Shown here: piece after piece, positions 54,641 through 63,605 of the stretch
Layout: every line of letters starts with the position of its first letter
How positions within the stretch are numbered: the stretch's first letter is position 1
Assembly: GCA_036263655.1 (NCBI GenBank)
Contig: DATAGP010000038.1
Coordinates: 73,756 to 137,755 of the forward strand
Source of the DNA: Schlegelella_A sp036263655
GTDB taxonomy: Bacteria; Pseudomonadota; Gammaproteobacteria; Burkholderiales; Burkholderiaceae_C
Length of the DNA stretch: 64,000 bases
Direction of reading: 5' to 3'
Made by a program: the position numbers and the translations under genes
Notes under the pieces: model-generated
Told to the model about the DNA's origin: nothing
The model's database searches: none
Seen by the model: the letters and a program-made list of their open reading frames with translations, nothing else

Positions 54641-56061
54641 GGCGTCGGGGCTCGCTGGGCGACGAGGCGGGCGGGCGGCTCGGAAGCGCGAAGTCGCACG
54701 AAGCGCGACTCGAATTCCGGCCGCTGCACCCAGATGAAGCGGAGAGCGTCGATCATGCCCAGGATCATCGGCACCATGAACGGGAAGAACACCAAGTAGA
54801 CCCGGCCCCGGCGCTTGTTGCCGAGATAGAACCAGTGCGCTCCGAACCAGCCGAAGAGCATGGCGAGGCCGACCGCCACCGCCCGCGAACGTCGGCTGGC
54901 GGCGTCGAGCCACGGAATGCCGAGCCGCGCGAACACCCGGCGCCAGGCGGCACGCAGGGGCGGCGCCGACAGGCGGACGATCATGTAGAAGAAGACGTCG
55001 GCGAGGGCGATCGGCCACGCGCGCACCGGCTCGGCGAACGCCGTGCCGTCCGGAGCGAAGGCGATCAGGCCGCCGATGCGCCGACGCGGGTCGCGGTACA
55101 GGAGCGCCTTCCAGTTCCTGGCGAGCGGCTGCGGCAGCGCGGCTTCGAAGGTGGGGCCGAGCACGGGGCCGAGATTCGCGACGAGCGCCGGCGCGACGGC
55201 TTCTCCGCCCAGGACGGCGAGCACCAGCCGCTGCCGCGGCAAGGTCGCGAGCGCCTGCTCGATCTCCCACAGCACGCCCGGAGAGCTGCCGACGCGCACG
55301 ACGACGAGACGGGCCCGCGCCATCAGCTCCAACACGCGGGCCTGCCAGCGATCGTGAGACACGTACAGACGGGCCGCACCCAGCTGCGGCAGCGGCTCGC
55401 CGGGCTTGCCGATCGCCACCACCGGTCCGATGCGACCGAGGATGTCGGCGAGCTCCTGCTCCGGCGACGACACCCGCAGCAGCTGCATCGACCAGCGCTT
55501 GAGGCGCGACCCGTCGTCGAGGACGGCTTCGTCGTCGTCGCGGAAGGAGCGCAGGTAGAGCACCGGCGGACGCGGGTCGCGCCGCATCGCCTCGTCGGCG
55601 TCGATCGCCTCGAGCTGGCGGCTGCGCCGCCAGATCCGCGCCGACACGACGAAGAGCGCGTAGCCGCCAAGGGCGACGACCATGCTCCACGCGCTGTCCT
55701 CGAGATCCTCGTCGAGCGAGGTGTGGTCTGCGAGGATGCCGTAGAGCAGGAGCGGTGCCGCGACGTTGGCGAGCAGCAGCTGGAGGGCGAGGGCCTGCCG
55801 GCGCGAGCCCTGCATCCAGCCGCCGCCGCCGCAGCCGGCCGCCAGCACCAGCACGCCGATCGCGACCACGTTGTCGGCGACCAGGAAGGCGCCGGCGAAG
55901 GGAGCGAAGCGCTCGATCGAGAGCGGCCACTGCGCAGCCGCGCGCCCGGACAGGAGGACGATCGCCGCGGCGCCGGCCACGACGAGGGCCAGCCCGAGTG
56001 CCTTCAGCCTCCGGTCCTCCGCCGGCGCCTGCTCCGGCCCGCGCTCGGCCGCGCCGACCAT
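54637..56061 (-). CDS. Membrane protein with TIR-resembling cytosolic core and C-terminal TM2 domain
   Basis: A 474-residue protein. Four hydrophobic segments (about 21-40, 55-76, 90-110, 124-141) are followed by a soluble domain with the phrase VLYLRSFRDDDEAV (168-181), then GPVVAIGKPGEPLPQLGAAR, a conserved W239, and ARLVVVRVGSSPGVLWEIEQ (250-269) with Glu266. The last part is a TM2 domain (about 395-444, GWFGAHWFYLGNKRRG). The LRSFRDD...GPV..GKPGE...W..V...LVV..G.S.G..WE pattern occurs in uncharacterised bacterial proteins. The WE in an alpha-helix after a hydrophobic strand recalls TIR domains. Function unknown. Confidence 0.7.
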   Translation of the reverse strand: MVGAAERGPEQAPAEDRRLKALGLALVVAGAAAIVLLSGRAAAQWPLSIERFAPFAGAFLVADNVVAIGVLVLAAGCGGGGWMQGSRRQALALQLLLANVAAPLLLYGILADHTSLDEDLEDSAWSMVVALGGYALFVVSARIWRRSRQLEAIDADEAMRRDPRPPVLYLRSFRDDDEAVLDDGSRLKRWSMQLLRVSSPEQELADILGRIGPVVAIGKPGEPLPQLGAARLYVSHDRWQARVLELMARARLVVVRVGSSPGVLWEIEQALATLPRQRLVLAVLGGEAVAPALVANLGPVLGPTFEAALPQPLARNWKALLYRDPRRRIGGLIAFAPDGTAFAEPVRAWPIALADVFFYMIVRLSAPPLRAAWRRVFARLGIPWLDAASRRSRAVAVGLAMLFGWFGAHWFYLGNKRRGRVYLVFFPFMVPMILGMIDALRFIWVQRPEFESRFVRLRASEPPARLVAQRAPTP

Positions 56062-56063
56062 GG

Positions 56064-57380
56064 CTACGTGGCGGCGAGCGCCTGGTCGATGTCCCACAGG
56101 ATGTCGTCGACGTGCTCCAGCCCCACCGACAGCCGGATCATGTCGGGCAGCACGCCGGCGGCGACCTGCTGTGCCTCGTCGAGCTGGCGGTGCGTCGTCG
56201 ATGCCGGGTGGATCACCAGCGTGCGGGTGTCGCCGATGTTGGCCAGGTGACTCATCAGCTGCGCCGCTTCGATGAACTTCACGCCGGCGGCAAGGCCGGC
56301 CGCCGGCGCCGTCGAGCTCGCCTTGACGCCGAAGGCGAGCAGCCCCGACGCACCCGGCACGCCGCCCACCGTCCGCATCTGGCGCGCGACCAGCCCGTGC
56401 TGAGGATGCTCGGGCAGGCCCGGGTAGTTGACCCAGCTCACGCGCGGGTGCGCGGTCAGGAAGCGGGCGACGGCGAGCGCATTGCTGCAATGCCGCTCCA
56501 TGCGCAGCGGCAGCGTCTCGACGCCTTGCAGGATCTGCCAGGCGCTCATCGGCGACAGCGCCGAGCCGTAGACCCGCAGGGTCTCCATGCGTGCCCGCAT
56601 GGAGAAGGCGAAGTCGCCGAAGGTCTCGAAGAACTTGACGCCGTGGTAGCCGCGGGAGGGCTCGGTCATGCCCGGGAACTTGCCGTTGTCCCAGGGGAAG
56701 CGGCCGCTCTCGACCATCACGCCGCCGAGCGTCGTGCCGTGCCCGGCGAGGTACTTCGTCGCCGAGTGGACGACGATGTCGGCGCCGAAGCGGATCGGGT
56801 TGCACAGACAGGGCGAGGGCACCGTGTTGTCGATGACGAGCGGAACGCCGTGCGCGTGCGCCACCTCGGCGACGGCGGCGATGTCGAGCACGGCGAGGCT
56901 CGGATTGCCCAGGCTCTCGGCGAAGACCGCACGGGTCTCCGGCCGGATCGCTGCGGCAAAGGCGTCGGGCGAGGCGCCGTCGACGAAGGTGGTGCGGATG
57001 CCGAGCTTCTCGAGGTTGACGGCGAGCATGCTGACGCTGCCGCCGTACAGGGCGCCGGCGGCGACGACGTGATCGCCCTGCTGCAGCAGGGTGAGCAGGG
57101 CGATCGCCTCGGCCGCCATGCCGCTCGACGACGCCAGCCCGGCCCGGCCGCCTTCGAGCGCGGCGACGCGTTCCTCGAGCGCCGCGACGGTCGGGTTCGA
57201 CAGCCGCGAGTAGACGTTGCCGAAGGTCTGCAGGTTGAAGAGGCTCGCCGCGTGGTCGGCGCTGTCGAACACGAAGCTCGTCGTCTGGTAGATCGGCAGC
57301 GCCCTCGCGCCGGTGGCCGCATCGGGAATCTGGCCGGCGTGGATGGCGAGGGTCTCCGGCTGGAAGATGCGATCGGCCAT
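56064..57380 (-). CDS. O-acetylhomoserine sulfhydrylase (PLP-dependent Cys/Met metabolism enzyme)
   Basis: Forms homocysteine from O-acetylhomoserine and sulfide, or uses methanethiol. It has 438 residues. The pyridoxal lysine is K209 in HSATKYLAGHGTT. ETLAIHAGQIPDAATGARA and YSRLSNPTVAALEERVAALE are family landmarks, and FVFDSADHAASLF is typical of the MetY branch. ATG at 57380 is preferred; a GTG at 57419 would overlap the CoA-binding gene. It lies 2 bases upstream of the TM2 protein gene. Confidence 0.9.
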   Translation of the reverse strand: MADRIFQPETLAIHAGQIPDAATGARALPIYQTTSFVFDSADHAASLFNLQTFGNVYSRLSNPTVAALEERVAALEGGRAGLASSSGMAAEAIALLTLLQQGDHVVAAGALYGGSVSMLAVNLEKLGIRTTFVDGASPDAFAAAIRPETRAVFAESLGNPSLAVLDIAAVAEVAHAHGVPLVIDNTVPSPCLCNPIRFGADIVVHSATKYLAGHGTTLGGVMVESGRFPWDNGKFPGMTEPSRGYHGVKFFETFGDFAFSMRARMETLRVYGSALSPMSAWQILQGVETLPLRMERHCSNALAVARFLTAHPRVSWVNYPGLPEHPQHGLVARQMRTVGGVPGASGLLAFGVKASSTAPAAGLAAGVKFIEAAQLMSHLANIGDTRTLVIHPASTTHRQLDEAQQVAAGVLPDMIRLSVGLEHVDDILWDIDQALAAT

Positions 57381-57408
57381 GGCGCGGATGTCGACGATTG
57401 CGGTCGGA

Positions 57409-57870
57409 TCAGACGGCACGCCGCGCCGAGATCACGCCGGTGTTGACGCCGGCCCAGTTCAGGCCGCCGAACAGCCGGGCGTGCTCGATCTTCACGCAGC
57501 GGTCCATCACCACGTCGAGCCCGGCCGCGGCGGCGAGCGACGCCGCGGCCTCGTTCCTGACGCCGATCTGCTGCCACAGGCAGCGGGCGCCCATCGCGAT
57601 CGCCTGCTCCGCGATGGGCATCACGTCCTCGGTGCGCCGGAACACGTCGACGATGTCCACGGGGACCTCGATGCTGTCGAGGCTGGCGTGGCAGCGCTCG
57701 CCGAGGATCTCGGGATAGCGCGGGTTCACCGGGACGATCCGGTAGCCGTGCGCCTGCATGTACTTCGCTGCGAAGAAGCTGGGCCGGTGCCACTCGGCCG
57801 ACAGGCCGACCACGGCGATGGTCCGGGCGGCGCGAAGGATGCGGCGAAGCGTGGCGATGTCGTCCGGCAT
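57409..57870 (-). CDS. CoA-binding protein (YccU-like)
   Basis: A 153-residue Rossmann-fold CoA-binding domain protein: IAVVGLSAEWHRPSFFAAKY (18-37), then IVPVNPRYPEILGERC and VDIVDVFRRTEDV. The family is widespread and poorly understood. The C-terminal FGGLNWAGVNTGVISARRAV continues beyond the minimal domain. It is 28 bases upstream of the sulfhydrylase gene, a common neighbour pair. Confidence 0.9.
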   Translation of the reverse strand: MPDDIATLRRILRAARTIAVVGLSAEWHRPSFFAAKYMQAHGYRIVPVNPRYPEILGERCHASLDSIEVPVDIVDVFRRTEDVMPIAEQAIAMGARCLWQQIGVRNEAAASLAAAAGLDVVMDRCVKIEHARLFGGLNWAGVNTGVISARRAV

Positions 57871-57953
57871 GGCGGGCAGCGGGCGCCTCGGGCGCCTGCG
57901 GCTCGCCGACCTTACCCGAAAGCCCGCGCGCCGGTCAAAGCGCGCTCGGCCCT

Positions 57954-57981
57954 CCGCGGCCGGCTCTGCCCGGCGCCGCGG
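57954..57981 (-). terminator. Hairpin downstream of mdoH
   Basis: CCGCGGC (57954-57960) and GCCGCGG (57975-57981) form a GC-rich stem with an inner CGG/CCG extension, 12 bases beyond the mdoH stop. It lacks a T-tract on the minus strand. Confidence 0.4.
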
Positions 57982-57993
57982 CCGAGCCAGAGG

Positions 57994-60255
57994 TCACAAG
58001 GCGGGCACGTGCTCCGGGTGCGACCGCAGCGGCTCGGCGCTCGGTGCCTCGCTGCCGGGCACGTCTGCCGCGTTCCACCATTCCGGATGCGCGTGGTGAA
58101 CGCGGACCTGGTCGTGCAGGTGCCGGAGCGCCGGCGCGCTCGAGAGCAGCCGCAGCCGGTCGTCGTCGCTCAGCGCCGCCGGTCCTTCGCGCAGGGCACG
58201 CTCCACGCGAGCCGCCTCGGCGACGCCCTTGGCGCCGATGGCGACCGGGCGTGCCGGCAGCGCGCCGAGGACGCGCTCCAGCGTGCGCGCGTCGCCCACC
58301 GCACGGCGGAAGGTCGCCAGCTCGGCGTCCGCGCGCGCCGCCTCGCCCGCCGCATCGTCGAGCACCGGCGGCACCCGGGTTTCGTCAGGCGTCAGGAGGA
58401 GGCTGCGCTTCTTCAGCGCCAGGCCCACTTCGCGGCGGCTGCCCCAGACCGAGAGGAAGGTCGCGCCAAGCAGGCCGAGCAGGATCGGCGACAGCCACCA
58501 GGGGAACGCCGAGCTGGTCAGGACGATGGCGCCGATCCAGGCGATCGCCAGGATGGTGTGGGCGCCGTGCCGAGCCCAGGCTTCGCTCCAGGACGTGGCG
58601 CGGTCGTCGCGCGGAGGCGACTTCCAGGCCAGGCGCCAGCCGGTCAGCGCCGCCAGGACGAACTGGGTGTGGAACACCATCCGCACCGGCGCCAGCAGCA
58701 TCGAGTGCAGGAACTCGATAAAGGCGCTGGTGAAGAGCGCGCGCGGGCCGCCGAATCGTTTCGCCTCTCCGCGCATGACGATGGCGATCAGCGACAGCAC
58801 CTTGGGCGCGAGAAGCAGCATGCCGGTCAGGCCGAAGAGCGTCAGCATCAGCTTCAGGTTGGCCGTCGGCCAGATCGGGAACAGCTGATAGGGCTCGATG
58901 AAGTACGCCGGGTCGTTGCCGGTGTGCTGCGCGAAGAGCAGCGTCGACAGCACCAGGAAGGCCAGCCACAGCGGCGAAGAGAGGTACGCGAGGACGCCGG
59001 TCAGGAACGCCGTGCGGTGCACCGCATGCAGGCGCGGCTCGAACATCAGCCGCGAGTTCTGCAGGTTGCCGTGGCACCAGCGGCGATCGCGCTGCAGCTC
59101 GGCGACGAGGTTCGGCGGGACCTGCTCGTAGCTGCCCTCGATCTCGTCGGCGACCCAGACCTTCCAGCCGGCGCGACGCATCAGGGCCGCCTCGACGAAG
59201 TCGTGCGACATGATCTCGCCGGAGAGCGTGCCTTCGCCGGGCAGCGGCGCCAGGCCGCAGTGGGCGACGAAAGGCGCCATGCGGATGATGGCGTTGTGGC
59301 CCCAGTAGTGCGACTCGCCCATCTGCCAGAAGCGCATGCCGGCGGTGAAGAGCGGGCCGTAGGCATGGGCGCAGAACTGCTGGACGCGGGCGTGGAAGGT
59401 CTCGTGGCCGACGGCCTTCGGCGCCGTCTGGATGATCCCGGCGTCGGTGTGCACCTCCATGAGGCGGACGAGCGTCGTCAGGCACTCGCCGGTCATGATG
59501 CTGTCGGCGTCGAGGACCACGAAGTAGCGGTAGGCGCCGCCCCAGCGGCGGCAGAAGTCGGCGACGTTGCCGGTCTTGCGCCGCGTCCGCCGCTGCCGCC
59601 AGCGATAGTGGAGGCGAAGCGCGTCGCCATCGCCGCCCGCCTCCGCCGAGAGGCGCCGGGCGAGGTCGGTGTAGGCCGCGTGTTCCGCGGCACGGATGTC
59701 CGGATCGCTGGTGTCGCTGAGCACGTACACGTCGAAGCGATCGGATTCCCCGGTCGCGACCAGCGAGTCGATCGTGGCCGCCAGGCCGCCGAAGACGGTC
59801 GGCACGTGCTCGTTGCAGATCGGCATCACGATCGCCGTCCGCGCTGCAGGGTCGAGCGGCCGCACCGGCTCGTCGGCCAGGGCCCGCATGAGCGGGCTGG
59901 CGCCGCGTCCGAAGACGAGCACCCAGGCGCCCATCATGGCCGTCCAGAAGCCCGCCGAGATCCAGGCGAAGAGGATGCCGAACAGCACCAGCAGGCACTT
60001 CTCGGCGAAAGCGGTGCCGTGCTCCGGCAGCACCTCGGTCATGGCCTGGGTGCCCACGTAGGCACCGATCAGCACCAGTACGAGCAGGACGAGCCGGCGC
60101 AGCATCGGCGGCCGCCGGTCGCTCGCGCGGCGGGCCGGGCGGCGCGCGCTGCGGCCGAGGAGGCGCTGGAAGAGTCGACCCAGCGGGTGACCGGCCCAGG
60201 GCTCGGGAACCATCGCCTGCCGCGAAAGCGCCGGCTGAGGGAGCGCGCCCGTCAT
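57994..60255 (-). CDS. mdoH: Osmoregulated periplasmic glucan glucosyltransferase MdoH/OpgH
   Basis: An inner-membrane GT2 enzyme making the beta-1,2 glucan backbone, 753 residues. N-terminal helices precede a cytosolic glycosyltransferase domain: AIVMPICNEHVPTVFGGLAA, DVYVLSDTSD, VLDADSIMTG (the DxD motif) and the acceptor QRDRRWCHGN (Q-x-x-RW). Several helices follow (from about 455). ATG at 60255 overlaps the mdoG stop by 4 bases. A basic, proline-rich N-terminus is normal for the family. Confidence 0.96.
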   Translation of the reverse strand: MTGALPQPALSRQAMVPEPWAGHPLGRLFQRLLGRSARRPARRASDRRPPMLRRLVLLVLVLIGAYVGTQAMTEVLPEHGTAFAEKCLLVLFGILFAWISAGFWTAMMGAWVLVFGRGASPLMRALADEPVRPLDPAARTAIVMPICNEHVPTVFGGLAATIDSLVATGESDRFDVYVLSDTSDPDIRAAEHAAYTDLARRLSAEAGGDGDALRLHYRWRQRRTRRKTGNVADFCRRWGGAYRYFVVLDADSIMTGECLTTLVRLMEVHTDAGIIQTAPKAVGHETFHARVQQFCAHAYGPLFTAGMRFWQMGESHYWGHNAIIRMAPFVAHCGLAPLPGEGTLSGEIMSHDFVEAALMRRAGWKVWVADEIEGSYEQVPPNLVAELQRDRRWCHGNLQNSRLMFEPRLHAVHRTAFLTGVLAYLSSPLWLAFLVLSTLLFAQHTGNDPAYFIEPYQLFPIWPTANLKLMLTLFGLTGMLLLAPKVLSLIAIVMRGEAKRFGGPRALFTSAFIEFLHSMLLAPVRMVFHTQFVLAALTGWRLAWKSPPRDDRATSWSEAWARHGAHTILAIAWIGAIVLTSSAFPWWLSPILLGLLGATFLSVWGSRREVGLALKKRSLLLTPDETRVPPVLDDAAGEAARADAELATFRRAVGDARTLERVLGALPARPVAIGAKGVAEAARVERALREGPAALSDDDRLRLLSSAPALRHLHDQVRVHHAHPEWWNAADVPGSEAPSAEPLRSHPEHVPAL

Positions 60256-61784
60256 GGCCTCTCCGGTTCCGCAGGAAGGATGTAGCTCCATGTCTCGGTC
60301 AAGGTCGACTGCTGCTGCTTCAGGAAGGCGCGGAGCTCCACCGGCTTTGCCGGGTCGTTCCGCTTGAACCGAACGGTCATGCGCCACATGCCGCTGACCG
60401 GATTCTTGAAAAGATTGCGCTCGCGAATCTCGGCGTTCGCATCGGCCCAGATCACCGGCTCGATGTCCGTCCCCGGCGCCATCGCGCGCAACTGCGGCCC
60501 ATCGAAGTCGACCACGTAGTTGATGTCGCCATCGGGCTTGCGCACGAAGCCGCGCCCTCGCCTCGTCTGGACGACCCAGCCGTGCTTGGCAGGCGCCGTG
60601 CCCGCGAGCTGCCAGCGCAGGCGGTAGGCGAAGTCCAGCGGTTTGCCCGGCAGCGCCTGCGCCTGCGGCACCCAGTACGCCACGATGTTGTCGTTGGTCT
60701 CGTCGGGCGTCGGAATCTGCACCAGCTCGACGCGGCCGCTGCCCCAGTTGCCGACCGGCTCGATCCAGGCGCTGGGCCGCCGCTCGTAGAGCGCCTCGGG
60801 GTCCTCGTAGCTCGCCGGCGAGCGGTCCCGCTGCATCAGGCCGAAGCCGCGCGGGCTGTTCATCGAGAACGAGGTGACCAGGAGGCGGCGCGGGTTCACC
60901 AGCGGACGCCACAGCCACTCGCCGTCGGCGGTCTGGATCGACAGGCCGTCGGAGTCGTGGACCTCGGGGCGATAGTCGTCGCGACCCGGCTGGTTCTCGC
61001 CGAAGGCGAACATGCTCGTCAGCGGCGCGAGCCCCAGCTTGGCGATCGGCTCGCGGACGTAGACCCGAGCCGTGATCTGCATGACGTTCTCCGTGCCCGG
61101 GGTGACGACGAAGCGGTAGGCGCCGGTGACGCGCGGCGAGTCCAGCAAGCCGTACAGGGTCAGCGAGGTCGCGTTCGGGCGCGGCTTCTCGAGCCAGAAC
61201 TCGACGAATCGCGGGAACTCCTCTCCCTGCGGCGCCGCCGTGTCGACGGCGAGACCGCGCGCCGACAAGCCGTAGATCTGGTTCTTGCCGACGGCGCGGA
61301 AGTAGCTCGCCCCCTGAAAGACCAGCACCTCGTCCTTGTAGCCGGGCTTGTTCACCGGATAGTGGACCCGGAAGCCGTTGAAGCCCAGGCCCTGCAGCTT
61401 CTGCGGATCGAGCTTGTTGCGCCCATAGTCGAACTGCGACGGGTCGAAGCCGATCGCGCGCTCGCCGGAGGGCTCGACGACGTTGATGCGGACCGGCTCG
61501 GTCCCCGTCCGCCCCTGGTGGAAGAACATGACCTCGAAAGGCAGCTTCTCGTCGCGCCACAGCGCCTTCTCGGGGCGAAAGCGGATGTCCCGGTAGGCGT
61601 CGTAGTCGAGATCGCGAAGTTCCGCGGGCAGCCTGGCGTTCAACGCCTTGTAGGGCTGCGCCGCCAGGGCGCGGGCGCGATTGCCGACCTCGTCGAACTC
61701 GATCGCGAGGGCGAACGGTGCGACGGCAAAAAGCACCAATGCCGGGACAACCTGCCGCAAAGCAAGGAACAAAGAGGCACGCAT
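60252..61784 (-). CDS. mdoG: Glucan biosynthesis periplasmic protein MdoG/OpgG
   Basis: Needed for branching of the glucan backbone in the periplasm. It has 510 residues and a signal peptide (PALVLFAVAPFALA, cut before IEFDEV). Family landmarks are YDAYRDIRFRPEKALWRDE, FQGASYFRAVGKNQIYGLSA, SMFAFGENQPGRDDYRPEVH and DSDGLSIQTADGEWLWRPL. It is the first gene of the mdoGH pair. The 225-base gap to aceA contains the aceA hairpin and no convincing promoter. Confidence 0.96.
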   Translation of the reverse strand: MRASLFLALRQVVPALVLFAVAPFALAIEFDEVGNRARALAAQPYKALNARLPAELRDLDYDAYRDIRFRPEKALWRDEKLPFEVMFFHQGRTGTEPVRINVVEPSGERAIGFDPSQFDYGRNKLDPQKLQGLGFNGFRVHYPVNKPGYKDEVLVFQGASYFRAVGKNQIYGLSARGLAVDTAAPQGEEFPRFVEFWLEKPRPNATSLTLYGLLDSPRVTGAYRFVVTPGTENVMQITARVYVREPIAKLGLAPLTSMFAFGENQPGRDDYRPEVHDSDGLSIQTADGEWLWRPLVNPRRLLVTSFSMNSPRGFGLMQRDRSPASYEDPEALYERRPSAWIEPVGNWGSGRVELVQIPTPDETNDNIVAYWVPQAQALPGKPLDFAYRLRWQLAGTAPAKHGWVVQTRRGRGFVRKPDGDINYVVDFDGPQLRAMAPGTDIEPVIWADANAEIRERNLFKNPVSGMWRMTVRFKRNDPAKPVELRAFLKQQQSTLTETWSYILPAEPERP

Positions 61785-61974
61785 GGAGGGACGGGGGCGT
61801 CAGGACGACGCACTAAGCAAGAAACGGGCTTCCGGCGGCTGTCTTCGTCCGGCCGATGGGCCCGATCCAGCACGCTGCGGCGGCGGCATTTTGCCGCAAC
61901 GCTCCCGCCGCTTCACCCCTGGGGCTATCGCCTGCGGCGGGGAGGCCCCGGCCGGACACGATGCCAGCCGGCTT

Positions 61975-61997
61975 CGGGCGGCGGCTCGAGCGCCGCC
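61975..61997 (-). terminator. Hairpin downstream of aceA
   Basis: GGGCGGCG (61975-61982) pairs with CGCCGCCC (61990-61997) 12 bases past the aceA stop. The loop contains CTCGAG. A second smaller dyad (GCGGCA-AAA-TGCCGC on the minus strand) lies near 61877-61893. Neither has a T-run. Confidence 0.4.
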
Positions 61998-62009
61998 CGA
62001 GGACGCCGC

Positions 62010-63308
62010 TCAGGCGTGCTTGCGGTCGAAGAACTGCTCGTCCTCGGTCGAGCCCTTGAGGGCACCGGTCGAGGCGTCGCGTTCGATCGTCGTGGTCACC
62101 GCGTCGAAGTAGCCGGTGCCCACCTCGCGCTGGTGCTTGACCGCGGTGAAGCCCTTCTCGGCCGCCGCGAACTCCGCCTCCTGGAGCTCGACGAAGGCGC
62201 TCATGCTGTTGCGCGCATAGCCGTGCGCCAGATGGAACATCGAGTAGTTGAGGCTGTGGAAGCCCGCCAGGGTGATGAACTGGAACTTGTAGCCCATGGC
62301 CCCCAGCTCGCGCTGGAACTTGGCGATCGTTGCGTCGTCCAGGTTCTTCTTCCAGTTGAAGCTCGGCGAGCAGTTGTACGCCAGCAGCTTGCCCGGAAAC
62401 TTCCGGTGGATCGCCTCGGCGAATGCCTTGGCGTAGGCCAGGTCGGGCTTGCCGGTCTCGCACCAGACCATGTCGGCGACCTCGCTGTACGCCAAGCCGC
62501 GCGAGACGGCCTGCTCGAGCCCGGGACGCGTCCGGTAGAAGCCCTCCACCGTCCGATCGCCGGTGAGGAAGGGCTTGTCGTTGTCGTCGACGTCGCTCGT
62601 GACCAGGTCGGCGGCCTCGGCGTCGGTGCGGGCGATGACCAAGGTCGGCGTGCCCATCACGTCTGCTGCGAGGCGGGCGGCGGTCAGCTTGGCGACGGCC
62701 TCCCGCGTGGGCACCAGAACCTTGCCTCCCATGTGGCCGCACTTCTTGACCGACGCCAGCTGGTCCTCGAAATGCACACCGGCCGCACCGGCCTCGATCA
62801 TCGACTTCATGAGCTCGAAGGCGTTCAGCACGCCGCCGAAGCCGGCTTCGGCGTCGGCCACGATGGGTGCGAAGAAGTCGATGTCGTCCTTGCCCTCCGA
62901 CCACTGGATCTGATCGGCTCGGGTGAAGGTGTTGTTGATGCGCTTGACGCACATCGGCACCGAGTTCGCCGGATAGAGCGACTGGTCCGGGTACATCTCG
63001 CCGGCGACGTTGGCGTCCCCTGCGACCTGCCAGCCCGACAGATAGATCGCCTTCAGTCCGGCCTTCACCTGCTGCAGCGCCTGGTTGCCGGTCAGCGCGC
63101 CGAGCGTGTTCACGAACGGCTCCGTGTTGACGAGGGTCCAGAGCTTCTCGGCGCCGCGGCGTGCGAGCGTGTGCTCGACGGCCACGGAGCCGCGCAGGCG
63201 CACGACGTCCTCGGCGGCATAGCTGCGGGTGATTCCTTTCCAGCGCGGGTTGGTGGACCAGTCCTTGCTGAGTGCGGCGGCTTGTTCTTCGCGGTTCGGG
63301 GTAGGCAT
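62010..63308 (-). CDS. aceA: Isocitrate lyase
   Basis: First enzyme of the glyoxylate shunt: isocitrate to glyoxylate and succinate. It has 432 residues, the short bacterial form. The catalytic loop KKCGHMGGK has Cys190, preceded by GVHFEDQL and YLSGWQVAGDANVAGEMYPD. C-terminal TGYFDAVTTTIE is typical. The start MPTPNREEQAAALSKDW is fixed by the family. Growth on acetate and fatty acids is implied. It is divergent from the aminotransferase gene across a 297-base regulatory region. Confidence 0.97.
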   Translation of the reverse strand: MPTPNREEQAAALSKDWSTNPRWKGITRSYAAEDVVRLRGSVAVEHTLARRGAEKLWTLVNTEPFVNTLGALTGNQALQQVKAGLKAIYLSGWQVAGDANVAGEMYPDQSLYPANSVPMCVKRINNTFTRADQIQWSEGKDDIDFFAPIVADAEAGFGGVLNAFELMKSMIEAGAAGVHFEDQLASVKKCGHMGGKVLVPTREAVAKLTAARLAADVMGTPTLVIARTDAEAADLVTSDVDDNDKPFLTGDRTVEGFYRTRPGLEQAVSRGLAYSEVADMVWCETGKPDLAYAKAFAEAIHRKFPGKLLAYNCSPSFNWKKNLDDATIAKFQRELGAMGYKFQFITLAGFHSLNYSMFHLAHGYARNSMSAFVELQEAEFAAAEKGFTAVKHQREVGTGYFDAVTTTIERDASTGALKGSTEDEQFFDRKHA

Positions 63309-63387
63309 GTGCGCTCCTGCGGGGTGAAATGACTGGCTTCAGCGTACCGGGACTCGGGAGACACGTCTGCTCCCATGACGGCGATCA

Positions 63388-63434
63388 TGAAATGAAAAAC
63401 CCGAGACCCATCAACGGCTTAGCCGTTCATTTCA
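63388..63434. promoter_or_regulatory. Nested inverted repeats in the aceA-aminotransferase gap
   Basis: TGAAATGAA (63388-63396) is a perfect reverse complement of TTCATTTCA (63426-63434). Inside the same span AACGGC-TTA-GCCGTT (63413-63427) forms a second perfect dyad. Located 80-126 bases upstream of the aceA start, it may be an operator or a leader hairpin. Confidence 0.4.
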
Positions 63435-63491
63435 GATAGTGCCGGTTTGTTCTTCACGATGAGAAATTTTGCCGCACAGCAGCATGATCTC

Positions 63492-63529
63492 TTTTCGTCA
63501 TACGAAACTCAGCTTTTCTGATACGGAAC
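63492..63529. promoter_or_regulatory. Twin operator-like motifs upstream of the aminotransferase
   Basis: TTTCGT-CAT-ACGAAA (63493-63507) is a perfect dyad. A degenerate copy, TTTCTGATACGGAA (63515-63528), follows with the shared ATACG core spaced exactly 21 bases, two helical turns. Both sit 78-114 bases before the ATG at 63606. This looks like a tandem binding site for a dimeric regulator. Confidence 0.45.
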
Positions 63530-63605
63530 CAGAGCGAAACAGCACACATCTTCTAGACTTCCCGGTCCGCCGCTCTCGCCGGCAGCGCCTACAGGAGACA
63601 ACCAC

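Noticed and set aside
57400..63332. Very long rightward open frames opposite mdoH, mdoG and aceA.
   Set aside because: Codon usage and residue content (Arg/Gly/Ala/His-rich, no motifs) are those of antisense shadows in GC-rich DNA; the opposite strand has complete known genes.
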